The notes beneath the pieces were generated by a model. The model had not been told where the DNA came from. It did not search any database and saw only the letters and a list, made by a program, of their open reading frames with translations. This document shows, one piece after another, positions 37,501 through 46,700 of a stretch of DNA of 64,000 nucleotides (positions within the stretch are counted from its first letter, which is position 1; every line of letters starts with the position of its first letter). The translations under genes were made by a program, and so were the position numbers. This DNA is from Theristus sp. LFF4_11. Taxonomy: Eukaryota > Nematoda > Chromadorea > Monhysterida > Xyalidae. Location of the stretch: the NCBI GenBank assembly GCA_030248135.1, contig JASANC010001532.1, positions 100,558-164,557 on the forward strand, written 5' to 3'.

Positions 37501-38699
37501 GTGCATCAGATTCGCAGTTGTCATTTACTGTTCTGCTCTGTTTCATTGAGTGCCTTTACGCGTCAGGCAAATGCACTAGTGCCCAACCAGCAGAATGCTG
37601 TTTTCGTTTCAGGCAAGTGAAGGTCTACGATGTGCAGTCGTACAGCGTGTTGCACACAATCGCCTATCCACTGCCAGTTTTGGCCATTGACATATCGGTA
37701 TGTATTGTTTAGTGTCTCCTTTTGCACCACTAAGCTAACGGTTGCTTTGCTGCGAACGTCAGGCGAACGACGAATACTTGGCGTGCAGTATGGCACGTGA
37801 CGGGCTGCTGTGTCTGTCAAGACGTCGACCCATCGAGCGAGACCAGAGTGCCACAGCCATTCGTGGTCCGTATCAGAATCGCAAGCTCCACCGATACAAA
37901 CGATGGCTGATCCGTCCGCTAAAGCCAGCTCCGGTGACTTGGAAATTGCCATCCTTCAGAATGTTGGTTTTTATCTTTCTCGCAGTATCACCCGAAAAAC
38001 ACGTGTTCCAGGACACCGAAATTATTCGCGACAACGAGCAGCCTGGTCTAAAAGTGCACGATCGACTGATGAAGGCGTTTAGGCATTCGGATGCACTGAC
38101 ACGCGCGCTGACGGTCGGTTTGCTGGAAGATGATGTGCAACTTGGCCTTGCAGATTGACGCTGCATAAAAGTTGTGCATGATTTGCGTGGTTCACAGTGA
38201 CTGTACTGGTGTGGTGCGTCCATTGCAGAGCAGTTACTCGCTGCGCAAGAACCCCGAGGTTGTGTGCGCGCTGCTCAGCCAGATTGAGCGTCGTGGCGCA
38301 CTGCAGGCGGCGCTCGCCGGCCGCCAGATTGACACGCTCTCGCCGCTTGTGTATTTCATCATTCGAAATCTGTCCACCGAATGGATGGCACCAATTTTGA
38401 CTCGCACCGCCGAAACACTCATTGGTTGGTCGGGTTTCTTAAGAGTTTCTTTTTTTAGTTCGCGATTTTGCGTTTTGAGAATGATTTACCGAATGCAGCC
38501 CTGTCTCACAGACGTCTACATGGACTCGATCAGCGAGCTCGACACGCGCATGGCTCGTCTGTTCGAGCGTCTCGCAAATAAGCTGCACGAAATCACTGAG
38601 TTCAGCGAGCAATGTGCGCTGACACTCGGCATGGTCGAGCACGTGCTCGCTGCTGCCGATGTGCGTCGGCCGATGCACGCAGATGCGCAGGCCGATTGA
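31589..38699 (+). CDS. UTP15: U3 snoRNA-associated WD40 protein UTP15
   Basis: This is a WD40 component of the small-subunit processome (t-UTP/UtpA group). Exons: 31589-31681, 31767-31859, 31963-32150, 32514-32719, 37069-37203, 37361-37496, 37613-37697, 37763 to about 38114, 38229-38424, 38512-38699. The start MTNAYKPTPV parallels MAGYKPVAIQ in human UTP15. WD repeats include GGDEGRLRLFD, FSDDATVRCWE, GSYDHRVTLWD, GLFMKVWD and ALDKQVKVYD. The conserved C-terminal UTP15 domain (SLRKNPEVVCALLSQIERRG, FIIRNLS) follows. A possible small intron at 37934-37985 would break the frame, and the frame is open through it, so I keep one exon. The fourth intron (4.35 kb) hosts another gene and a Helitron. 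Its start lies 338 bp downstream of the DDX10 stop. Confidence 0.93.
32873..34482 (+). mobile_element. Non-autonomous Helitron
   Basis: This 1610-bp element has the 5' end TCTACTATACTAAAAAAATA and the 3' end CAACTGCTAG. The 3' end is preceded by a GC-rich hairpin, ACCCGGGCCGTAGGCACGGGT-like (34452-34472). The insertion lies exactly between host A (32872) and host T (34483), with no target duplication, as expected for Helitrons. There is no Rep/helicase frame. A diverged hAT-N2-like fragment is nested at 33371-33649. The whole sits in UTP15 intron 4. Confidence 0.88.
33371..33649. mobile_element. Internally deleted hAT-N2-like fragment inside Helitron
   Basis: The ends GAGACGTCAAGAAAAAAAATTT and GGCCGTTACATCTA, and the internal GGGAGTCCGAATATCACCATCTG block, match hAT-N2 in inverted orientation. 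The central part of the element is missing. GCGGAAC occurs on both sides, suggesting a decayed target duplication. Confidence 0.65.
34616..36206 (-). CDS. Ionotropic glutamate receptor-like / ionotropic receptor, antisense in UTP15 intron
   Basis: Two minus-strand coding blocks are visible. Block one, from ATG 36206 to roughly 35490, has a ligand-binding S1 lobe (GLLGLVDNGTIDTVGSFYC, REQSFDFSNPYIHMSMMFAYR). Hydrophobic segments follow, NVYVSIVTLFLVICISL and CLLTCLCVASVHVLTLF, then LLMARFMNT. Block two (to stop 34616) has an S2-like lobe and a last membrane helix, AGPVLMWCVGCLLASVLFGI. This S1-M-S2-M4 order is the iGluR/IR layout. The canonical SYTANLAAF gate motif is absent, as in divergent IRs. 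I cannot find a clean AG acceptor joining block one in frame to the LGNLMLFNENEV start of block two, so the splice site is missed or the gene is damaged. No amino-terminal domain is evident. Confidence 0.7.
36233..36298. repeat. Near-perfect hairpin (about 66 bp)
   Basis: ATGGATTTCCGATTTTTCAC folds onto its near-inverse ending AAATCCAT. The inner arm ACGGAAGGGTG pairs with CACCCTTCTTCCGT. It lies 27 bp upstream of the receptor-like ATG inside UTP15 intron 4. It could be a tiny foldback element or a structured leader. Confidence 0.75.
36299..37068. other. Remainder of UTP15 intron 4
   Basis: No exon, RNA gene or repeat is recognised between the hairpin and the next UTP15 exon. Confidence 0.5.
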
Positions 38700-39506
38700 A
38701 CATGTGACGTTGCGTTGTGCTGTGCTGTTGTGGTGCTGTTGTTGTTATCATTGTTTGAACAGAGGATGATACAGACATGGATAAACGTGGCACAGAGGGA
38801 GTTTATGAAGCCAAAATAAAACATGGAATAAACCAGCCAGCACTGAATCATTTTTTGATTATGTAAAACCGTATCTGGTAAAGAAGAGACAAAGGAATTA
38901 CAGCGCTTAACACGAGTACTACCGTAGTGGACGTATGTGTGTGTCACAGGCTTTGTGAGTTTGCGCGAGAAACACGGAGCACTCAAACGGATCGCATGAA
39001 ACAAACGCTCACGGAGCATGATCATTCTCGGATGATTGGCCACAAACAAATCATTGCTTTGCTGTGTTTGTGTGTGTGCATGCATACTGAGTGAATGCAT
39101 TGCGTAACACTCGGCAAGCAGAAGCAGCAAATTGCTCCGTTGTGCACACGCATGCGTGCAATCAGCGTTAATGAACACAAAACACACACCGACAATGTCG
39201 AGTGGCCTCACGGAGGTCAAAATGTCAATCGGGCAAACACGCTTGTGCGTTCGCTTGAGCTTGATCGGTTGACGCGTGCTTGATTGCAGCCTGCATGCCC
39301 GGCACCGCCCCCACAAAAGTCGCTGCAGTGCTCTTCAGTTGCAAACACCCACTAAGCCACGGGCGTGTGTCACGGTTACGGTAGCTGCTCGTCCTTGTTC
39401 TTGGGGCAGTGGCTTTGTTGCGGAAATCGGCAGCGGAATCATTATACTCTCGAATTAGACGAATCGCATTTGAGCAGTTGTGCACTGGTGTTACGTTGCG
39501 GTCGCG
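38700..39506. other. Intergenic region between UTP15 and PHOX2-like gene
   Basis: AATAAA-type signals at 38815-38832 follow the UTP15 stop. The rest is without a recognised exon and would contain the 5' region of the homeobox gene. No core promoter motif is convincing. Confidence 0.45.
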
Positions 39507-41051
39507 ATGGATTATGCGCACAACGCGGCGGCATACTTTGCTCATGCCACTGAGAGCGCCGGTGGTGCGTCTAGTCAGTCGACGTTGCTCAGTCCCGTTG
39601 CTGACTGCAGCAGTCAACTGCAGATCCACGTCAGCTCGCCCGACGCAGTATCGCCAGTGGCCAACAGTGTGTCATCGAATGTGCAACCGTACGCCAGCAA
39701 CAGCCCAGCAGCCTATCTGTACGCCTACCAGCCGTACTCCTGCTATCAGCCATATCCTCTGCGCACGGCCAGTGGTCTGTCGGCTGGTGCGGCCGCGACG
39801 CAACTCGTCCAACCGAGCCACAGCTGCGACGCGCTTGGCGTTGCTGGCAGCCAGCAGTTCAACGGTGCCGCGTCGTGCTCCTACCGCAACAGTCTGCAGC
39901 ACCCTGCGGCGCAACACGCCGCCAACAACGACACACTGCCGACCATATTCACGAATCGTGCGTCGTCTCCGTCTTTTTTGCAGTGAACATTTAATTTCTT
40001 TGAGCATCAAAAAATCAAAATTAAAAAAAACGGAAAGCTACGGTGAAACATTGATTTGCGCCCACGATTCACGCGTTTTTGTTGAACATTTCAGCCGTTC
40101 CATACAAGTTGTACCAACAGCACGTGAGCGATGTCACCAGACACAGTGAGCAAGCAGAAGCACAAACATGCAGCGATCGTGATCAGCCCAGTCCGCCGGC
40201 GCCGTTGTTGCCTGCAGCCACGTGTGCACCACTGCAACCACCGATTGGTAAGACAGCCTGCTCAGTCAACTACACCTACCGTGTCTTTGCGTGCAGCTTG
40301 GCCAGCTGGCTGGCACCCGCACTCTCAAACAAAGCACCAAGTGCAGCGATGCAGCGGCCGGTCACGTTGATCTGCTTAATATGCGCGCAGCTGTGATATC
40401 GTACTTATAATCGTGCGCCTGTATTTGTTTGTGCATGTGCAGCCTCACTGTGTCCATAACTCGCACAGCCATCGTCAGACTAGGAGTTTAGCCAAGCGAA
40501 GTGTGTCCATGTTCGAGTGTACGCGTTTCTTGCATGTTCAAGTGTGCAACATTTGCTGCAGTGAGTCCTCCGTGCGCAGCGAGCAGCGTCAGCAGCAGTC
40601 TGTTCGGCCTCGGCCTCGGCGCCCACGACCACCGCCGCAAGCAACGCCGCATCCGCACCACGTTCACGGCGGCACAGCTGCGCGACTTGGAGCGCGCCTT
40701 TCACGAGACGCACTACCCGGACATTTACACGCGCGAGGAGATCGCGATGCGCATCGATTTGACGGAAGCACGCGTCCAGGTGTGTGCGTGCACCCAGACA
40801 CGTTGCGGCGCAAATCTGCTATTTACGAAACCAGCATGGTGGTAGCACTGTGCGAGCAGTTGTTCTTACGTATGATTTTTCTGGATAAAGGCGTTCATTC
40901 TTTATTTCAGGTGTGGTTTCAAAACCGGCGTGCCAAATTTCGCAAGCAGGAGAAGCTGCGTCGAGCCAAGGAGAACGAGGTCGATCATGGCAAGCTGGGC
41001 ACAATGAACACGGACACAGAAGTGACATCGAGCACGCAGACGACTGCTTGA
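39507..41051 (+). CDS. PHOX2: PHOX2-type paired-like homeodomain transcription factor
   Basis: Four exons: 39507-39957, 40095-40247, 40562-40779 and 40912-41051. The homeodomain [60 protein letters not shown] is nearly identical to vertebrate PHOX2A/B, with Gln at position 50 (WFQNRR). The short PHOX2-specific peptide VPYKLY opens exon 2. The intron between VQ and VWFQ is the classic paired-like position. The N-terminus is rich in Ser/Tyr/Gln, and the C-terminus after the homeodomain is only about 31 residues, without the polyalanine tract known from vertebrate PHOX2B. PHOX2 factors specify visceral and cholinergic/noradrenergic neurons in animals studied. Identification is firm; whether it is the only paralogue cannot be told. 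Confidence 0.95.
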
Positions 41052-41162
41052 GAAAACATTTTTTTGTAAAAACCTCCTCTTCGCACCCGTCAAGATTGAG
41101 TGACATTCGATTCATTTTTTGTTTAGTTCCGTCTCTGCATGCTGCCGGTTTCTTGATGCTAT

Positions 41163-41599
41163 TACCGTATTACCCCCATTAAACCCCCCCCCCCACCAAT
41201 AAACCCCCCCGACCAGTTTCAGAATAATCCCCCCCACAAATAATCCCCCATGGGGTATTATTGGAGACCTGTTTGAAACACATACCCAGCGAATTCAGTG
41301 GCTGGTTGCAGTGAAAATGATGAAATTGTGCTACCAAAGGCCCCAAATGGGTGAGTTAATAGTAATTTCATTACAAAAGGCTGTTATAAAAGGAAATTTC
41401 TATGTAGAGTAGAAGTTTCTGCGACTTTCTCGCCTGCCATGCAATGTATTTTTGCCATTTTTCAACAAACCCCCACCCCTAGAATTTTTTGTAAATAACC
41501 CCCCCCCCACCAATAATCCCCCCCCAACAATAAACCCCCACCCCTAAAAGTCGCTGACGTATTAATCCCCCATGGGGGTTTATTGGGGGTAATACGGTA
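41163..41599. mobile_element. Inverted-repeat element with C-run TIRs (ACCGTATTACCCCC)
   Basis: The left end TACCGTATTACCCCCATTAA mirrors the right end TTATTGGGGGTAATACGGTA. Both arms consist of AATAAACCCCCC-like units of about 13-15 bp with variable C-runs. No clear target duplication was found. It lies 110 bp downstream of the PHOX2 stop. Confidence 0.75.
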
Positions 41600-41768
41600 T
41601 CAATTTTTAGGTTCTGTGTCTCAATGCGTTTGCAGTCGTGGAAAAGAAAGGACTCAATCTTCATGGGCCAATTAAAAATAGCTAAGTGACCCGGTCTTAT
41701 TTGGGGAGCTCGGATCACTTTACCAATTTTGAATTCTTGCGTCATGCTTAAACCTGTTTACTTATCTA

Positions 41769-42929
41769 TAGTCGTCCTGGATAATTGTAGTATTAGCTGA
41801 TTGGTTGCCTGAAGATCAGGTTGAAAAAAGAAATTTTTTCTTTTTTTCTGAATATTGTGATTTCTGTCTCTGTGCACTTATTTTGCGTTGGCAAACACTG
41901 AGATTTTGATGGAAAAATCTTGTTCCTGATTTGTGAGTTGCAGACAAATCAAGAGAAGCAAGTTTCATGGCAAAGAAACTTTTTTGTCTGAAAAAAGAAC
42001 GATAACTGACGACGACGACGTTTCCCTTCGAAAAAAATTTCAACAAATTACAGAAATTGTCGCTGTAAATTTAAAATTAAAGTTTTAAAAACAGAAATTA
42101 TTTTTTTTAATATTTGAAGCACGCCCCCCACCGATTCCGGAAACCCGAAGGTACCAAACTCCGGTGGGATTGGGGAACGGACGGCTCACCATCCCGTGGA
42201 ACCAATACCCTCGCCACGTGAGGGGGACAGCCTCTAAGCCCCGCTCTGTCCTGGGGGCACCAGTGATCTTAGCCTGATTTCGGTTTCGGTGGCCTGCGGT
42301 CGTATCCCCGCAGGGCAGCGAATCCGAAAGCTTTAGTTGAAAACGAGTGTAGTTATTAGAGTAGAGAGCTACACTGGCGGCAGTTTGTCATCCTCCGTGG
42401 GGGATCGAACCCGTCACCTTCTGAGTTGAAGGCGAACGTGCTAACCACCGGGCCACGGAGGCGACAAAAAACAGTTTTCAAAACGAAATGTCAATTTGCC
42501 AAAGAAAGAATAACGAAAGTCGTCGTCGCCGTCGTCGTTGTTCTTGGAAAAAGGAATTGACAGCAAAACACGTCTGCTTTTTACAAAATGTACGTCACAC
42601 AAATCCTCCAAAACGTTTTTCTTAATCAAAAAAATTAAAGCAGTTACCGTTTGACAGCGAATTCAGGTTTCCAATTGTCGTCGCCGTCGCTCTTTTTTGA
42701 AACGATATGAAGTTTTTTGACATGAAAAACCGCTGCTTTTGATGTCTTCATCTCATAAATCACAAAAAAATATTTTTTCCATCAAAATCTCACTGTCTGT
42801 CTGTCCACACAAAGCAAACGCACAGAAATCACAAAGCTAGAAAAAAGAAAATGTCCATTCCAATTTCTTTTTTGAACCTGATGTTCAGGCAACCAATCAG
42901 CTAATACTACAAATTATCCAGGGCCACTA
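41769..42929. mobile_element. Tc1/mariner-like palindromic element (TA flanks), host of a SINE
   Basis: The left arm TAGTCGTCCTGGATAATTGT... and right arm ...AATTATCCAGGGCCACTA are inverted copies. The identity runs inward for over 100 bp (TAGTATTAGCTGATTGGTTGCCTGA and its inverse). TA flanks both ends (41767-41768 and 42930-42931). Inner arms share GATTTCTGTCTCTG- and CAAAATCTCA-type blocks. No transposase frame is seen. Confidence 0.72.
42121..42462 (-). mobile_element. tRNA-derived SINE
   Basis: On the minus strand the first 72 nt (42462-42391) form a tRNA-like head. It starts GCCTCCGTGG, has an A-box-like TGGCCCGGTGGTT and a canonical B box GGTTCGATCCC, and ends CCACGGAGGA, which pairs with the start. 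An unrelated GC-rich body to about 42121 follows. The anticodon arm is irregular, so this is a Pol III-promoted retroposon rather than a tRNA gene. It sits in the middle of the palindromic element. Confidence 0.72.
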
Positions 42930-43706
42930 TATGCACGAATTGAGTCTCCGGACAAAAGAAAAGATAATAATTTGCGTCTTCTGTGTGAATTTTTCCAATG
43001 TCTAGTCACCACTGTGCTTATCTTCCATTTCGTTCCTTTCCATATGTGAAAAAGCTTGTTTTTTTGCAAATTCACGATTCACAATTCACAATTCATGCTT
43101 ATTTTTCAGCGAATATCGTTGTAAAACTCAGTACAAAATGAGCAAACAACGGCAGAAAATAAACAACGCACATGAAACAAACGATAAATAAAGCGTAAGC
43201 ATAGAAGGAAAGAAAGCCCACAAGAAACAACGAAGAACAAGAAACAATAAGAAGAAAAACAAAGTTGTGCAACTCCATATAAACAGGCACTGTTTTCAGT
43301 ACAGTTCTCTAAACAATCAAGCTCTTGAGTGTTTTTGGCTTGTTTGAATTTTTCATCAAAATAACAAAATGCAACAATAAAAGTTCACCAAAAATAATAA
43401 ATAGTGATTCATCATGGTGATAACAGCGTCAACTGTTCATGGTTCACAGCGATATGGCACAACTGGCAGCACTGTTCACGAGTGACGAATCACGATTGCC
43501 CAGCAACAACTGCATTGTAGTTGACGCGAGGTGAGCCATCACGCGCCGCCGCTTGGTCGACGTCGTTGATTGGCAGGCTTTCGCTCACTTTGGCCTTCAA
43601 CACGTTTTTGTACATTGATTGGCTGTTGCATACGCGCGAAGCTTGCGATCAGCTAACGTCTTTTGATGCAACCAATCAGTAACAGCATTCAAATGAACTC
43701 CATTCT
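42930..43706. other. Intergenic region downstream of SPPL2
   Basis: A/T-rich; no exon or RNA gene recognised. It contains the 3' flank of the minus-strand protease gene. Confidence 0.45.
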
Positions 43707-46700
43707 TTAACAGGAACAACCAAGAACAGTAGTGTGACGAACCAGTTCTCCCCTCCACAACGGTGTCAACTCGCGGCGCAACAATGCAGTGATGAACACA
43801 GCAAGCAGCGTGAATGGCACAAGGTAGATCAGTGCTGGCTGCGCGGTGTCCATGTACAGCAACGCAACAAACGTCACCACGAGACCGAGTGCGTAGGCTG
43901 CAATGGAACAAAACACTGTGTCAGCTTTGGTTCTAAGACTCAATGCGCGCTTTGCAGATGTAAGCTGTTTCATGCATGACGCGGCGTTTCAAAATTGGTG
44001 AAGTGACCCTGAGATACGCTTGAGTAACGATTGACCATCAAGCATGAAACGTCTGCAAGCGCATTCAGTCGCAGAACTGAAAGAAAACACATCGCACGGA
44101 GACCTTTTTGGCGACGCAATGCATTTACCTCAAAAAGTTCGTTGTTGCAATAAAACAGCAGATTACGGCTGATGAAAATACGAACCAGTGTTGAAATTAC
44201 AAAAAGGCAGAAACTACCAAATAACCATTAGTTAAAAAGTTTCGCAATAAAATGCTGCACATTCAGCCACTCACCAACGCACACGACAACACCGTACAAG
44301 AAGAATGGCACTTGGCGGAGATAGTCAACGCCAAAGCAAAATGCGACCAGCAAACCTGAGCGATACATCACATCAAGTTCGAGCGAAAAACAGACATTTG
44401 AATGGAGACAACGATGGGCAGGCTAAATGAACCTGGCAGAATGACATCGCCCATGCCAAGTATCATCGGTTTGTACTGCATTTCAACGCTCATGTCGTAG
44501 CACGGCAGCATTGGGTCGCTCAAGCGTGGCACTTTGAACAAAATCGGAATCTGCAACGAGCAAGCGAACACCGTTTCTGTTGGAGAAGTCCATCGAACGA
44601 TCATGGAAGCAAGCGATACGAACGTTCTCAGGCTGGTCAACGTCGACAGGCGGCAGTTGCTGAGCGTGTGGCTGCGGGGGTGCGCAGCCCATGCCAGTCG
44701 CAACTTCGACCATGATGCTGCAGCCGTTCTGCAAACAATCACAGTTTGTGCCAACTGCAAACATGTATGTCAACTTGCTCAACAACGTTCTCACAAAACA
44801 CGTCTCAGGATAATAAAAGTTTCCAAAAACCATCGTAAAAGCACCTTCGTGAACAACGGCGTCATGAAGACCATGAACAAATCGTAGATGAGCATTATCA
44901 ACAGCAACACTGTGATGCCCTGTAAGCATGCACAACCATTTGTGAACAAAAGGTTTTGTTTTTAACACTAGCAGTGTTTTTAACCATAACAGTTGGTCAT
45001 TCACGTGCTAGTAAATTCGAATAAATCGAACTGATTAAACAATTGAAGCTTTTTAACAGCTGACGAAATCCACTTACAAAAAAACCACTGTCAAACCGCA
45101 ACACACAAAACACCACCAACCTTCAATGTTGGCATGCGCAGCGTACGCAGAAAATGTATACAGAAGCAGACGGACAGCAAATCTTGCAACACAAAACCAT
45201 AGCTGAAAACACACACCATGTCACAAAACAATTGTTTTAATGAAACACCGAAACAGAGCGCTCTGTGACTGACACGGCATCGCGGTATATGCACCAAACG
45301 ATCGGCAGTGTAACGCTGACGACAGCAATCAGCACACTGATCCACTTTGGTGTGGCGTGACACCACTGCCACCGAGGGGCGAACTCTCGCCGCAACAGCG
45401 ACTGCGACAAATCGTTCACGGACATGCACACCCGACACTGGCCGCACGGGCACGGCGCGCACAACGCACTCAGACACGTGTATAGCGCGGTCGCCCCACC
45501 GAGCATGAAGATCACGATGAAGATCCACACTGCAACACCAGCAGAACATCTGTGAACACTCGGCTTTGTGGTCAAGTCTTAGGGGCCGTTCATACTGACG
45601 CATGCTGACGTATGGGCGTGCGTTCGATTGCGGCCCATTAGATAGCGGCCGAAGCTTTGTGGCCGAAGCATTGCGGCCTGAAGGATTGCGGCCTGAAGGA
45701 TTGCGGCCTAGGACAATTGCGGCCTGAAGGATTGCGGCCTGGACGATTGCAGCCTGAAGGATTGCGGCCTGGGACGATTGCGGCCCGGGACGATTGCGGC
45801 CCAGGACGATTGCGGCCTGGGACGATTGCGGCCCGGGACGATTGCGGCCCAGGACGATTGCGGCCCGGGACGATTGCGGCCTGGGACGATTGCGGCCCAC
45901 GAAATTTTAAAGCGTTGTCATTGTCTTTGTCGCACGCAGCTGGTTATGTTATTCTCGCACACGAGTTTTCAATTCTTTTTTTTTTAAAAAGTTGTTTTTG
46001 TTTACTGATTTGTAATTATGTTTTATTTAGAACCCCAAATCGAAATCTTCCATGCTCAACTTTCCTTGCTTTCCTTGTCGCCGAGCAGAGCTATATTTCA
46101 TCTGAGCCTTTTTTGTTTAATTTGTTATTAAAGTTTTAAATTACCAATAAATTATTTAAAATTAAACCAACAAAAAATTCTCATTAAACATTATAACTGT
46201 ACTTTCTTATGAAAATATCTGAAAATCTTCTTTTGTCTCGAGTCGAGTCCTCAGGCAGAGACCCCACCTAGGGTTGTTGAAAAAAACCTAAATCTTCATT
46301 TTTTTAAATTGAAAAAAATCAGAAATTAAAGTTGTGCTAAATCAACCAGGGAGTTTGAAGAACCACATTTGATGTGCAAGCGCCTCCCGAATGACTCCCG
46401 AAAACTTTCCAGATTTTGTTTGGGTGACCTCATTTACCCCTTTTCCAACCCGTTACCATGCCTCTTCTTGTGTTTTGACTCACAAAACGTCACTAATTGT
46501 CCCCAGCTCAAATGAAAACACACATACCGGGTTGAAATTCGATCAGTTCTGATGATGTCGCGACGACAGGACACGAAACAGCAACCAGACCACGTGGCGC
46601 TTGCAAACGGAGCAGCTCGGACGCTCAGAAATCAAATTGCGAGGCGAATTGTCACCTTATCTGCATCGGAAATGGTAAGTAAGCCAAGCTGTGAAACGCT

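Noticed and set aside
37934..37985. 52-nt intron in UTP15
   Set aside because: It has a plausible GTGACT...CGCAG pair, but removing it shifts the frame away from the conserved C-terminal domain, and the frame is open across it; left as a single exon.
42391..42462. Functional tRNA gene
   Set aside because: The B box and most of the acceptor stem are good, but the first base pair and the D and anticodon arms are irregular, and a GC-rich body follows as in SINEs.
45630..45900. Second CRISPR-like or coding repeat array (CGLGRLRPGTIAA-type peptide)
   Set aside because: It is a simple 14-15 bp tandem array with an inverted partner at 47275-47465, so it is a transposon arm; the peptide is a by-product of the period.
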